Below the pieces are notes generated by a model, which was not told the DNA's origin, did no database searches, and saw only the letters and a program-made list of their open reading frames with translations. Below are positions 31,691 through 42,771 of a DNA stretch of 64,000 bases, one piece after another; the first letter of the stretch is position 1; each line of letters begins with the position of its first letter. The DNA is taken from contig NC_072795.1 of assembly GCF_028583425.1 (NCBI RefSeq), positions 11,245,001 to 11,309,000 on the forward strand. Direction: 5' to 3'. The DNA comes from Eublepharis macularius. Lineage: Eukaryota; Chordata; Lepidosauria; Squamata; Eublepharidae. The translations under genes were made by a program, and so were the position numbers.

Positions 31691-31736
31691 ATCAGAGCTC
31701 CATATTCTAAAGTCCAAGTAATGCCACAGGTAAATC

Positions 31737-31996
31737 CAGGGCTTTTTTTCAGCGGGAACGCGGTGGAACGGAGTTCCGGAACCTCTTGAAAATGGTCACA
31801 TGACTGGTGGCCCCAGCCCCTGATCTCCAGACAGAGGGGAGCTTAGATGGCCCTCTGCGCTGCTGGAGCGGCACGGAGGGCAATCTAAACTCCCCTCTGT
31901 CTGGAGATCAGGGGGCGGGCCACCAGTCATGTGACCATTTTCTCCAAGGGCAACCCACTGAGTTCCACCACCTCTTTTCCCAGAAAAAAAGCCCTG
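31737..31996. mobile_element. hAT-type MITE, CAGGGCTTTTTTTC family
   Basis: 260 bp with a perfect GGTAAATC duplication (31729-31736, 31997-32004). The central arms AGACAGAGGGGAGCTTAGAT and their complement pair across a GC-rich loop. Confidence 0.9.
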
Positions 31997-32221
31997 GGTA
32001 AATCTAAGCAGTTATGAAGTTTCCACAACCATATTGCTACTGAAAAGAGGGGCCTGCCTTGGGAACTACTAGATTGTCTCTCAGAGTGAACATTTCCCTG
32101 GAAGGTTTCAAAGATTGGGGAGGTTTATCGGTTGTTAAGTAACAAATTTGCTGTTGACGCAACATTGGCCAGGGGTTGCACTGACACTCATCTTTCTTCC
32201 CCTCCCTGCCAGAGAACCAAA

Positions 32222-32690
32222 TCAAATCAAATTTATTATACGGTCAAAGACCAGCATAAAAGAAATACTACAAAATTACAGAGTTAACATTATTAATAAA
32301 AATAGCACAACATTAAAATAGTTAATTAAAACAGTAATATAAAAGGGTGGTATTTATATCAACTCCAATAATGAGAGCATTTGGCAGATTTTATAGGCTA
32401 TTGCACAAACTTTTGCAACTGAGGCTGTAGTGGTTGGAGTTCCATCTTCTAGAAGTAGCCTAGCATATTCCAAGCTCGTTCTTCCAGGTATGCTATTGGT
32501 CAAAGGAGTAATGAGCTTGATGTGAGCATCCTGATAGAAGGGACAACGTAGAAGAACGTGGTCTACAGTCTCAATTCCTCCTTCATTGCAGGGGCAAAGC
32601 CTTTTCTCATAGGGAACCATAATAGCACCTCCAACCCACTTTTTGGGAGGGGGTTTGATAACTGAGGGCTTCTCTTGAAACAATGGGCCA
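32222..32690 (-). repeat. LINE 3' fragment with CCHC-like motif
   Basis: The minus-strand frame from 32863 to 32354 carries LCPCNEGGIETVDHVLLRCP (a Cx1C...H...C motif) followed by LTNSIPGRTSLEYARLLLED. Such a cysteine-histidine motif lies near the C-terminus of many LINE polyproteins. The first 55 residues of the frame come from unrelated DNA right of 32690. The clade is not resolved. Confidence 0.6.
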
Positions 32691-33460
32691 AATCCACACG
32701 CACTCACCATCCGCTTTTCTTGCGCAGTCATGGCAGTTGGGTTCATTTCGCTACCATGCTGTGCATCATCACATTCACCCTCCCAGTGCATCTTCGTGGC
32801 GCAGTCAGTTCTCCACACACCACTGAGTAAAGCGTTATGGTGGGCGGTTCCCTCCTCCGTCATTAGGGTTGACGGCGCACATCACTTCCCCTTTTAAAAA
32901 AAAAAAAGTTAATTTTGCGCTATACCGATATTCCAACTTTTGAGAAATGGCAAGGTCACCTCCCCCTCAACTTTGATTGGCCCATTTTTTGCTCGTCACA
33001 GACCACTTTCTAACAATTGGCTGGTTGTTATGGCAGGCAAATTTGAAAATAATTTGTCACATTAAAACATTCTCCGGAAACCCTGTTGCTCACAAAGTGG
33101 GTTTTCCAGTACACTGACCTTTATTTATTGTACAAATGCGCTATGAAAGCCCTTTAAAAAAAAAAAAAGGGCTGGGCAAAAACAGATTTCCGCCATTATC
33201 ATGTGGTACGGAAAGGAGGCGCAATTGTGGTGCGGTGATGGCGGGGAACACGCAGAATGGGAAAGTGTGCAAGTATCTGCTTGAACAGCACCGTAGTTGC
33301 AAAAAAGGCACGGAAACAAAAAGGAAGTGTGGTTTCGGCCAATATGTAGTAGCTCTACCCTTCCAATTTTGTACCAGGAAAAAAAAATGGGATGAATTCT
33401 ATAAATTACACACCTCTTTCTTTTTAGGATTGATTCCACTTGGTGGCTGGGGAACAGGGG
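32691..33460. other. Possible truncated DNA transposon, unassigned
   Basis: The left edge GGGCCAAATCCACACGCAC resembles the terminus of the foldback at 42601 (GGAAAATCCACACGCC). No complementary right end was found. Poly(A) runs at 32896 and 33157 break the stretch, and the 136-codon frame at 33136 has no motif. Confidence 0.3.
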
Positions 33461-33600
33461 CAGACTGGGAAGTTAAAATGTCCCTCGGAGCAAGCCAAGT
33501 GAAGCAGCCACACACAGCAGGCACCCCTCAGCTCAGACCCAACTAGCAGCACCAGTAATGGGCCTCAGCTCAGCAGCTGCCCATGGGTGATGACAACTGA

Positions 33601-34017
33601 GAGCCAAGCTACAAGTGATGCCTGACACAGGTTGGACACTTGTCAGCTTCCTTCAAGTTTTGATGGGAAATGTAGGCGGCCTGGTTTTACAGCTTGGCTC
33701 TCCATTACAGCTGCAAGACCAGGGCCGATTCCAGATGACTAACCTTAAGGCGTTTCATGCCGCCCTATTCCGGATTGCGACGGGGAAAATGCGAAATATC
33801 ACGTTTCCTCGTGCAAGTTTTGCGTGACGACGCGTAAAACTCGCGCGAGGAAACGCGATATTTCGCATTTTCCCCGTCGCGATCCGGAAGAGGGCGGCAT
33901 GAAACGCCTTAAGGTTAGTCACCTGGAATCGGCCCAGGATGCCTACATTTCCCATCAAAACTTGAGGGAAGCTGATAAGTGTCCAACCTGTGTCAGGCGT
34001 CACTTGTAGCTTGGCTC
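33601..34017. mobile_element. Harbinger-like foldback MITE carrying a nested foldback
   Basis: The outer element has GAGCCAAGCTACAAGTGATG and its complement at the ends and TGA on both sides (33598-33600, 34018-34020). Without the inner insertion it would be about 202 bp, the family length. It was therefore present before the inner element arrived. Confidence 0.85.
33723..33934. mobile_element. Nested CpG-rich foldback MITE
   Basis: 212 bp, GGCCGATTCCAGATGAC at the left and GTCACCTGGAATCGGCC at the right, flanked by CAG on both sides. Arms of about 95 bp pair almost perfectly around TTTTGCGTGACGACGCG. The many intact CpGs suggest recent origin. Confidence 0.85.
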
Positions 34018-34900
34018 TGAGCCAACACCAGTCACTGCTGCTGCAAGGTCTGAACTGAGTAGCCCCTGTTGCATAAGAAGAACTACAGGGGCTTGACTCT
34101 GCTTGGTTCTGGCCATCAGAAGCCCTCCCAGAAAGCAGCCCAGCAGGAACTATCCTGGTTCATTAAATGACCAATTTGTCACTACTATGAGCGAGTTCAT
34201 GCAGAGCACTAAAATCTGAGTATGTAGCCTTGCTCTAGGATACGAGATTTCGCCAGGCACGGTTGCCTATGCACACCTCTACAGTCATTGAGACAAGGAA
34301 AATGGTTGTTTTAAAACAGAAAGATAAATCCTTGACTGACTCTGAATTCCACACTTGCTCAGGGCAATTGTGGTTAAGCAGAACACATGAAAACACACCA
34401 CCACTGAGCCACAATCTCTGCCAGAACCCTGGCAAAGGGCATTTATCCACTAACTTATTTGTTGTGGATTAGTACCTGTTTCAATCACCTTTAATGCTTT
34501 TATGTCCATTCCTGACCTCTCTATCAACAACAGATGGGAGCTTCTGGAATATTGCACTAGCAAATTTCCTCCTGTTAACTTGCAAAAAAGGCTGATGGCA
34601 ATTGAACAAATCTGAAAACAGGTTTATCTTAACATTAGAACTGCCTTTTTAGATAAGGCAACACTCTGTCTAGTTCAGCATTCTGCTTCCAGCATCAGCC
34701 AGCTAGATGCCTCTGGGCCCTCATCAGCAGGTCATGATAAAAGTTTATTAAATTTTGTGGGGGATGGAGAACGTGGACAAAGAGAACGTTCGCCTATAAT
34801 ACTAGAACATCCAACAAAGTTAATAGGACAGTATTCTCAAGACAAACAAGGATAGACTCAAAGGGTAAAGAATTGTTGGCATATTCTCCCATAGGTCATT
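34018..34900. other. Unassigned stretch
   Basis: A dispersed-repeat piece (TCTGTCTAGTTCAGCATTC, near 34666) is the only recognised feature. Confidence 0.3.
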
Positions 34901-34904
34901 CATT

Positions 34905-35215
34905 CATTCATTCATTAATAGTCCCCCTTTCTCACTGAGACTCAAGGGGGATTACACAGTGTTAGTCAATTCATGCAATGGCTCATGCAGTAGGGTTTGG
35001 ATTGCATAAATTTGAAAATACAGAGCTAAAACAATGCTGAAACAAAGCCTAAGCACGTAAACATGACACATTAAAAAGTGCATAAATTACCTAGTAGAAG
35101 CATACTTACAGCAACAGACCATGCGCAGTAGTATAGTCTACAGTTCCTATCCCTTTACCAAAGCATCTTCCGATGTCCCCCAATTTAATTGGATTCAAAA
35201 GGAGGTAATAACATG
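34905..35215 (-). repeat. CR1/L2-like LINE 3' end
   Basis: Starts with (ATTC)n at 34899-34914 and CCCTTTCTCACTGAGACTC, the complement of the LINE terminus. The body includes a CTAGTAGAAGCATACTTAC block complementary to one in 35290-35360. Confidence 0.6.
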
Positions 35216-35289
35216 GGGAGGCTCGAGTCTCTGAACCCTGCTTATAGGCCTCCTACAACATCTGCCTAGGACTATAACTCCACTACTTC

Positions 35290-35560
35290 ATACTGTGTGT
35301 TGCTGCAAGTACGCTCCTACTGGATAGTTTCTGCTTCTTTAATATGTCTTATTCAAATTACTTATTTTTTGTTTTCAGCAATGTTTCGTTTCTGTGTTCC
35401 TGTATTCGAATTTATGCTTCTTTTCAAATGTATGCAATGTATACCCTGTTGTATTGTTTATTGAACGTCCCAGCTGGTGATCATATTTGACTTACACTGT
35501 GTAATCCATCTTGAGTCACAGTGAAAAAGGCAGACTAAAAAATAAATAAATACTAGATGG
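35290..35560 (+). repeat. CR1/L2-like LINE 3' end
   Basis: Contains GTACGCTCCTACTGGATAG, ACACTGTGTAATCCATCTTG and ends AAAAAATAAATAAATAC. Same family as the preceding feature, opposite strand. Confidence 0.6.
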
Positions 35561-35910
35561 ATCATTCGTCTGAGCTAGAATGGTTGGTTTTATGTTCTTG
35601 ACTGCCTTTGTCCCCATTATACTGTCTCTGAAAACAGAAATTACATCTCTCTCTCCCTTTTAATAACTGTTTATGGATATATTATCTATGAACTTGTCTA
35701 GTTCTTTTAAAAAACATCTAAACTATAGTGAACTCCATGTTTTGCAGAAAGGTGCTTTATCACCATCAAACTTGAGTGGCTTTTGACTTCTGATATTATT
35801 ACATCTCAACATGGATCACCTCTGTTATGTCCCCCTTTATTCTTCCCACCCTCAAGCTAGAAATCCCTGAACTTCTTTAGCCTTGCTTCATTGGGAAGGT
35901 GCTCAAGCCC

Positions 35911-36121
35911 TAGGGGTGCCAACTCTGGGTTAAGAAATTCCTGGAGATTTTAGGGATGAGCTTGGGGGAGACAGGGTATAGGGAGAGGAGAGACCACAGC
36001 AGGGTATAATGCCATAGAGCCCACCCTCCAAAGCAGCCATTTCCTCCAGGGGAATTGATCTCTGCGGCCTGGAGATCAGTTGTAAATCCAGGAGATCTCC
36101 AGTCCCCATCTGGCAACCATA
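35911..36121. mobile_element. hAT-type MITE, TAGGGTTGCC family
   Basis: TAGGGGTGCCAACTCTGGG, CAGCCATTTCCTCCAGGGG and CCCATCTGGCAACCATA mark the copy. The stretch before it (35561-35905) is unassigned. Confidence 0.7.
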
Positions 36122-36423
36122 TCTAACCCTAATTATCTTACCTTTTCCATCTATATTATATTTTTGTAAAAGTATGCCCGTTCTCCTACTTCAACTGGAA
36201 ATGTTTGAGATTTCTATATTGTTTTTCTTTCGTCATCAATTGTTCCTTTCCCAGCCTCACTAGATTGCAGGACAAAAAATAAAACTGAAAATACATTTTA
36301 AAAAAGAACAGTAACAAGAAATGCTGTTTCAGTTGCTCTCCAGAACTGTATATTTGAACAAGAAAGTTGGGTTGGTGATGATATCCTTTGGAAGATAACA
36401 GGGACTGGAAGGTATGTCCTTCA

Positions 36424-36652
36424 TAGGGTTGCCAGCTCCATGTTGGGAAATTCCTGGAGATCTGGGGGGTGAAACCTGGAGAAACCTGGAGGAAGTGGGG
36501 TTTGGGGAGGGAAAGGGCCTTGGCATGGCATAATTCCATAGAGTCCACCCCCCAAAGTAGCCGTTTTCTCCTGGTGAACTGATCTCTGTGGCCTGGAGAC
36601 CAGTTGTGATTCCGGGAGATCTCCAGCCGCTACCTGGAGGCTGGCAGCCCTA
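36424..36652. mobile_element. hAT-type MITE, TAGGGTTGCC family
   Basis: ATAGGGTTGCCAGCTCCATG at the left and GAGGCTGGCAGCCCTAG at the right. A CTGGAGAAAC duplication inside (36477-36491) gives a local direct repeat. Confidence 0.75.
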
Positions 36653-36929
36653 GTCCTTCATCTCACTTGCTTCATAATAAATGAAGTTCATGTGAACTGC
36701 AAAATGCCATTCTAATACAAAAACATTGGAAAGAACAGATGGCCAGATACATTTCCAGAGAGACCTAAAGGGTGGGGGTCTGAATTACGGAGCCTTTGCT
36801 CCAGACATGCAGGTTACCTGTTTCTAAATTTCCTGAGAAAGAAATTCTTGCCCTTTCATTTCCCCTTCTGGGTTTATAAATCCCTTCATAGAGATCCTAT
36901 GAAGGGATTTATTTTTAATGTACTCTACT

Positions 36930-37925
36930 TTTAGTAACACACTCCAAGGGGCTTGCATTTTTTAAATATACAAAGGATTTTTAAATATACAAAGAATAAA
37001 CACAATTAAATTTAAAATGCCAGGAAGCCATAATGTGCCAAAATGTAGTGAAAGCAAAAATCAGCAGCATCTCTTATCTGCTACCAACACTAATTCATAC
37101 CCAAATCCTATTGAAAGAGGCTAACTTTTAAGAGGGGTTCCAAATTTCCCTGGAGAGGAAGTTCCACCATCTTGGTATTTGACTGCCTGGCAGTTCTCTG
37201 GTGGTGGTGGAACATGAGGTAGGACTTCTCCCTGCAATTCCTTGATCCCAGACAATTTAGAGTGTCAGTCTATGGAATTCAAGTTACTCTGATTTCATCT
37301 CCCACCCCTTGCTGCAAGAACTCCAAGGTCTCTTGAGTCAAAAGGGTCTTTATTGAAAGATTATATTCAAAGTACAGGTGTCCATAATAAATCCAAAGGC
37401 AAGAAGGCTTCTGGCCAAACACAAAGCTTTGTTGAGAATGACGTGTTAGTTTCATGTTGTAATATATCAAACCCTCCTTTCTAAATCCCCCCCATAGTCT
37501 AGAGAAAGCAGAGGCTTGGGAATGCGAAAGTAAGACTCCTCCAAGGTCTGTAGCTAGCTGCGTTAGATAAGGCCGTCCTGGGAACACAAATGTTTCGGTA
37601 GCTCTCTGTGAACCTGCAGACAAATAACACTAGAAAAAACAGCAGTTAAAGATACTCAGAAGCAATATGGCAGTACTGTGGATAGCAGGCCTGACATAGA
37701 GTTTTAAAGATCAAAACCGAGCACTTAGAATTAGGCTGGAGTAATATGATTTGAATAGATTGTGCCTGCCTACAGATGGGCTGCTACATTCTAGACCAGC
37801 CGTAGTTTCTGGGAACTTTTCAAAGGCAGCCCCACATTACAATAATCCAAGCTGGAAGTCGCCAAGATTTATAATTGTAGCTGGCCAGACTTCTCTGGGA
37901 ATGGCTGCCACTGATATACCAGACT
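36930..37925 (-). repeat. CR1/L2-like LINE pieces with gaps
   Basis: 37130-37260 (GGAGAGGAAGTTCCACCATC) matches 41175-41200. 37690-37870 (TTTTAAAGATCAAAACCGAG, GGGCTGCTACATTCTAGACC) is a standard part of a reptile LINE 3' region. The middle (37271-37640) is not recognised. Confidence 0.45.
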
Positions 37926-37927
37926 CA

Positions 37928-38161
37928 GGGCCAAACTACAAGTGACGAATGACACAGGTTGGACACTTGTCAGCTTCCCTCAAGTTTTGATGGGAAATGT
38001 AGGCAGCTTGGCAGAATGTTGGACAAGTGACAGGTGAAAAGTCCATTGGACAGCAGTTGGAGAGCCAAGCTGCAAGACCAGAATGCCTACATTTCCCATC
38101 AAAACTTGAGGGAAGCTGACAAGTGTTCAACCTGTGTCATTTGTCACTTGTAGCTCGGCCC
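37928..38161. mobile_element. Harbinger-like foldback MITE, 234 bp
   Basis: GGGCCAAACTACAAGTGACG to CACTTGTAGCTCGGCCC, flanked by TCA (37925-37927, 38162-38164). Shares its centre with the copy at 25960. Confidence 0.85.
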
Positions 38162-38164
38162 TCA

Positions 38165-38381
38165 GAGCCAAGCTACAAGTGACGCCTGACACAGGTTGGA
38201 GAGTCCAATGCCTGCACTCCCCTCCCGACCGCATGTTCTCCCTTCCGTAGACTGCCGCTCTGTAAACTTCAATTAAATGGAGAGCCAAGCTGCAAGACCA
38301 GAACGCCTACATTTCCCATCAAAACTTGAGGGAAGCTGACAAGTGTCCAACCCGTGTCAGGCGTCACGTGTAGCTTGGCTC
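38165..38381. mobile_element. Harbinger-like foldback MITE, rearranged interior
   Basis: It starts directly after the TCA that ends the previous copy and ends CGTGTAGCTTGGCTC before TGA. The left arm breaks off after GACACAGGTTGGA and about 85 bp of foreign sequence (GCACTCCCCTCCCGACCGC) replaces the rest. The tandem placement, sharing one TCA, suggests insertion at the edge of the earlier copy. Confidence 0.8.
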
Positions 38382-38384
38382 TGA

Positions 38385-38735
38385 GGGGGTGAAAAGGTAC
38401 TCCTGATCATCTGGGATCAGCGATGGATCAGGAAGAAAGCCCAGGCTGTAGATCTGGGCCTTCCCAGAGAGTAAAACTTCACCCAGCACTTGTTGACTGT
38501 AACCTCCAGGATTAGCCAAACCCCTGCTAAATACACTTGTCATTTGTCAGGGCTAAGCTTGAATTTGTTCACCTTCATCCAACCCACCGCTGCTGCAGGT
38601 GCTAGTTGAGCAAATCCAACCCCTCCTTAAAACCAGATTAAGAAAGAGGCAGAGCAGGATCGTTTCATCTGCGTACTGATAACACTGTGCCTAAATCTCC
38701 AGGTGGCCTTCCCCAGAGATTTCACAGAGAGACTA
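38385..38735 (-). repeat. CR1/L2-like LINE piece
   Basis: GAAAGCCCAGGCTGTAG, CTTGAATTTGTTCACC and CATCTGCGTACTGATAACAC are conserved phrases of a LINE 3' region. It continues the piece left of the Harbinger-like pair, so those MITEs landed inside this older LINE. Confidence 0.55.
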
Positions 38736-38756
38736 AAATGTTACATAGGAAATTTA

Positions 38757-38830
38757 TTTACTTTATTTATTCCCCAACTTTCTCCTCATTGGAAACCCAG
38801 ATCAGCTTACATCAAACCATGTGGAATGTG
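38757..38830 (-). repeat. SINE tail fragment
   Basis: TTTACTTTATTTATTCCCC and TCCTCATTGGAAACCCAGAT are the reversed 3' end of the squamate SINE. Confidence 0.55.
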
Positions 38831-38859
38831 AAATGCCATTGGGAAGAACCGCAGTTCCC

Positions 38860-39066
38860 TAACTGCTGTAGCATAGCGGTTAAGTGGCTGCGCTATACAT
38901 CAGAACTCTGCTAGTTCGACTCCCACTACTGCCATGAGCCCTGCTTCTCTCAGCCCCAGCTCCCCAGCTGTATCGTGGGGATAATAATAACACTGACTGC
39001 TCTGAGTGTGGCACTAATCTGTCCAGAAGGGCAGTATATAAGCACACGGTAGTAGTAGTTGTTGTT
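38860..39066 (+). repeat. tRNA-derived SINE, GCTGTAGCATAGCGG type
   Basis: Head CTGTAGCATAGCGGTTAAGTG, B-box-like AGTTCGACTCCCAC, body CAGCCCCAGCTCCCCAGCTG and tail TAGTAGTAGTTGTTGTTG. Related to the minus-strand copy at 53680. Confidence 0.65.
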
Positions 39067-39764
39067 GTTACCACCATTGTGCCCCTTCCCCAAAGGACCA
39101 GATCCACCTGAGATCAGTACCTTCCAGGGAATTCAGGAAAAAAAAACCAAACAGGTATGAACATATCCGTGTCCCTTTCGTGGCACGCGTCATTAACTAA
39201 GATGACCAAGGCCGCTTCTGAGCTAAAAGAAGGGTGGGAATCACAACTGAAATGTGAAAACAGCTGGATAGCTTACAGTGCCTAGCAAGGGGGGGGGATC
39301 TAATTGCAATAGATCACAGTGACCTCGCGTTTCCACCCACCAGGCCTTGGCTACAGCTGAACTGAAAGTCCAGGTGGAATTAATTGGGGAAAATATACCC
39401 CTTTAATCTCACCCACCCAGATCTCCATAATACGTGCCACCTTGGCCTGCTCACCCAGGAGGATAAATTTTCCTTTTACCAGCCTGACACTCCACAGTAG
39501 CTTCAGATCAGATAGAACAGTGTTTTGGCAGCTAGCAAGAGAGAACATAAGGGAGATCAGCTCCAATTTCCTACCCTGTCTCTTCCCCTCTCACTACCAT
39601 ATCTCCTTCTGCCTCACATGCCCCCATAACCCTCAGACATCACTCAAAAATAAGATACCCCTCTTTCTCACCATAGATCAGAGCATTAAGAAAAAACCTG
39701 ATTTTTCCCTCAAGTAAGATTCCTCATCCTGCCTCTCACAAAGAGGTGGAAAACAAGCTACTCA
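39067..39764. other. Unassigned stretch
   Basis: No exon or repeat recognised. A 91-codon plus frame and an opposing 71-codon frame near 39351-39717 show no motif. Confidence 0.3.
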
Positions 39765-39966
39765 GAGCCAAACTACAAGTGACGCCTTACATAGGTTGGA
39801 CACTTGTCAGCTTCCCTCAAGTTTTGATGGGAAATGTAGGCGTCCTGGTTTTACAGCTTGGCTCTCCATTACAGCTGCAAGACCAGGATGCCTACATTTC
39901 CCATCAAAACTTGAGGGAAGCCGACTAGTGTCCAACCTGTGTAAGACGTCACTTGTAGTTTGGCTC
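39765..39966. mobile_element. Harbinger-like foldback MITE, 202 bp
   Basis: GAGCCAAACTACAAGTGACG to CACTTGTAGTTTGGCTC with TCA on each side (39762-39764, 39967-39969). Same length as the copies at 20008 and 63564. Confidence 0.9.
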
Positions 39967-40322
39967 TCAGTTCCACGTTAATGAAGGACATAGAGGGGTG
40001 CCCATCTCCCCTCGCCTGGGCTGATTATGAGAAGAGTTTGGTTTTGTTGTCATGTGCCAAAAGGAGCAGGGTTTTTATTGTTGTTAAATGCCCACCGTAG
40101 TCCATGCGTTGCCCGCTAATTCATTATCAGCTTTCCATGATTGTCCAGAACTTTGGTGGATGCTGGCATTCTCATGAGAATGCTGAAAGTCCCAGTTGCA
40201 TTTCTTGAATATCTGTCTAAAAATATCTATTGGCATACCAAGTTTAAGTCCCTTTCAGTATTTTCTGTCCTGTCCCTTGAGCTTTTGACATTCAGGGTTT
40301 GTCAGCATTTACCATATTTAGA

Positions 40323-40415
40323 GAGCAATCCTAAGCAGGTCTACTCAGAATTCTACTCAGGTCTATTTGATGGGGCTTACTCCCAGGAAAGTATTCTTAG
40401 GATTGCACTGTTAAG
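40323..40415. repeat. Short palindromic repeat, GTGCAATCC type
   Basis: AGAGCAATCCTAAGCAGGTC to TTCTTAGGATTGCACTGTTA. The centre differs from the 29551 and 30046 copies. Confidence 0.65.
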
Positions 40416-40644
40416 CATAGTTCAACTGGTCCGTATTTAAAACCCACAGAGAATTGGACCTCATTATGTAGATCGATTATACATATTTTACCACATTATT
40501 TCATTTCTCATACTTATGGGATAGTGGCTGAAAGGAATAGTTTTTATTTTATTTTATATGTTTTTATGCTGTCTTGCAACCCAAATAAGGTCCTCGAGGT
40601 GGCAAACATGAAAACATTTGAACATTGAAACATTTGAAATAATA

Positions 40645-41026
40645 TCCTACTATATAAAAGGCAAGCCGTATTGGCAACGACTCACTTTTTACCCTTGCGC
40701 AGGTGCATTGCCAACAACTCTGGCCTCTAGGCCGCTGCAAAGTGCCTGCTTGCTGATGGGAGGCGGCCTGCCGAATCGATGGTCAACTCACTACTCCCTG
40801 TGCCTCCCCTCAAGCCCTCCCACTCTGGCCTCAAGGCCGCTGCAAAGCGCCTGCTTGCTGATGGGAGGGGGCCCGCCAAATCGATGGCCTACACACTCCT
40901 CCCCGTGCCTCCCCTCAAGCTCTCCCACTCTGGCCTCCAGGCCATGTCGAAGTGCCCACTTGCCACCAGAAGGGGGCCTTTCTAGAGCCCGTTGTATTTT
41001 TTTCACACAACAGGCGATGTTGCTAG
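40645..41026 (+). mobile_element. Non-autonomous Helitron, 382 bp
   Basis: It starts TCCTACTATATAAAAGGC directly after an A and ends GATGTTGCTAG directly before a T, as expected for Helitrons (5' TC, 3' CTRR, A/T target). Just before the 3' end is a hairpin, GCCCGTTGT and ACAACAGGC, across a T-rich loop. There is no inverted repeat or target duplication. No RepHel protein is encoded. The interior is made of three 105-bp tandem units, which produce a spurious 137-codon frame. Confidence 0.85.
40718..41000 (+). repeat. 105-bp tandem repeats inside the Helitron
   Basis: CTCTGGCCTC recurs at 40718, 40823 and 40928. Each unit holds GCCGCTGCAAAG, CTTGCTGATGGGAGG and TCGATGG. The third unit is truncated and diverged (GCCATGTCGAAGTGCCC). 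Confidence 0.85.
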
Positions 41027-41029
41027 TTT

Positions 41030-41440
41030 AAAATAATTCAATAAAAACACAAACACATGAACATATAACACAGCCAGAAAGGAAAGCCAATAACAGTTAT
41101 TGGAGGTATGCCAAACAAAATAAAAATCTTCACCCACTGCAGAAGACAATAATAGAGGGGGCAGGGAGACGAAGCTCCCTGGGGAGGAAGTTCCAACAGT
41201 TTGGCTCCATGACTGAAAAGACCCCTTCTAGGGTTGTCACCCATCTAGCCTCAAACGGCAGGGGCACCTGAAGCAAGTCCTTCAAAGATGACTGGAGTGG
41301 ATGAGCAGGTTCATATGAGAGAAGGCAGTCCAGAAGTTTGTGCCATTTGAATTGGGCCTGAGAAAGAAGGCAGCTTGGTGTGTTGAGGGTATCTGAAGAA
41401 CCTTGAGGTTCAGAATGCTGCTTTGTGAACTCCACTTGCT
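41030..41440 (-). repeat. CR1/L2-like LINE 3' region
   Basis: Contains AAATAATTCAATAAAAACAC at the left and GGGGAGGAAGTTCCAACAG, CATGACTGAAAAGACCCC in the body. The block before the Helitron (about 40540-40625, TTTTATGCTGTCTTGCAACC) may be the rest of the tail, so the Helitron may have landed in it. Confidence 0.45.
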
Positions 41441-42595
41441 TTCTACCTGTTAACCTTGTATCAATATTTGTAAATCAGCCATGTATTCCCCCAAACACCA
41501 CATGTTTCCAGAGCTTACTCCTATTTAAAACAACAGCAACAACAACTAACCATATCAGTCTTGTAATATCCTGCCATTTGGGGAAAAGAGAATACTAATT
41601 ATTTATTCTTCCCACTACTTTTTCTGATCATGGATGGAAATAACAGGTTTCTGGGTAGATGCAATATAGGGAGTTCCGCGACAATTTCTTCTTTCTCCCA
41701 CACCTCAGAGTCAATAGCCGATGGGCAGTGTTACTACATGGATGAATTTCAGTCCTGTTCATGCATACAAGCGATTGTGTGGATGTACACCTGTTGAGTT
41801 AAACTGTGGGAGGAGGGGGTCATACTCTGCTTTTTAAAAAAATTATGCACGTTTATTTCCCTCCCTGCTTCCTAGACAAGCGAAATAAGATTTCTTACTA
41901 GGGTGAAAATAGCAGAAATCCTGGAGCTTAATAAATATATTACCAGCTCCTGTATTTCTGGGGCTTGAAGGGAGACGAGAATCACAAGGTGAAAACCTCT
42001 GAATGTGTTTATTCATTACTAACTGCCTTGCAGCTGCCTGAATAAAACATGTGAAGACCAGATGGGCTCTGTTTACTTTGGTAGGATAAATGTAAAGGGT
42101 ACTGTTGATTAAAAAAAATAAAAGCTACTGGAGCCTCTGTGATAAGTCCTTAGTAAACAGTTCAGTGAAGCGCTAGCCAATTGGTGTCGGGGCAAATAGC
42201 GAGGAAACCATCTTTGCACAGGTTCTTGAGAATGTGTGGAGAGGGGATCTTTCTTCAGTGGCCTTCTGTGATTTCCTGAGTCTCGTTTGAAGCATGAGGG
42301 TCTTGCTTTAGGAAGCTTGAGATGAAGATCTAACTCAGCCTTCATGCATGATCATTAGAAACCGAGTACAAACACATTTAAAACTTTCTCTCTTTCTGCA
42401 TACGCACACAGACTGTGAGTGAAGAGCTGAAGCCCTTAAATGTCGTACTTGGCCCTTGAGAGTAGGGAAGTGGGATTTCCATGGCTGGGGTCTAGAAGTG
42501 CTTTGACTGAATTCAACACTGCTGCAACTAGCTAGGAGGATTCCTGGAGACGGGTGCCCCTGCTCCTTCTTAGCCATCATTTATAAGATAGGAGA
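41441..42595. other. Unassigned stretch
   Basis: No recognised repeat, exon or RNA gene over about 1.1 kb, so this is a candidate for unique sequence. Confidence 0.35.
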
Positions 42596-42600
42596 CTACA

Positions 42601-42766
42601 GGAAAATCCACACGCCCTTGGAGCGTCCCGGCGTTGCGCTAAATGTTCGTTAAACACCCAGAAGTATAGCGTCTTTCTAGTGCGATTTCAGAAATTGCTA
42701 TACTTCCGGATGTTTAGCAAACATTTAGCGCAATGCCAGGACACTCTGAGGGCATGTGGATCTGCC
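42601..42766. mobile_element. Foldback MITE
   Basis: Left GGAAAATCCACACGCCC and TGCGCTAAATGTTCG, right AACATTTAGCGCAATGCC and GGGCATGTGGATCTGCC. CTACA lies on both sides (42596-42600, 42767-42771). The loop (GTGCGATTTCAGAAATTGC) is itself partly palindromic. Confidence 0.75.
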
Positions 42767-42771
42767 CTACA

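Noticed and set aside
32354-32863. 169-codon minus frame as a single gene
   Set aside because: The C-terminal part is LINE-derived with a Cys-His motif; the N-terminal part comes from unrelated adjacent DNA.
40618-41031. 137-codon frame with repeated LASRPLQSACLLMGGG
   Set aside because: It is produced by the 105-bp tandem units of the Helitron, a multiple of three in length.
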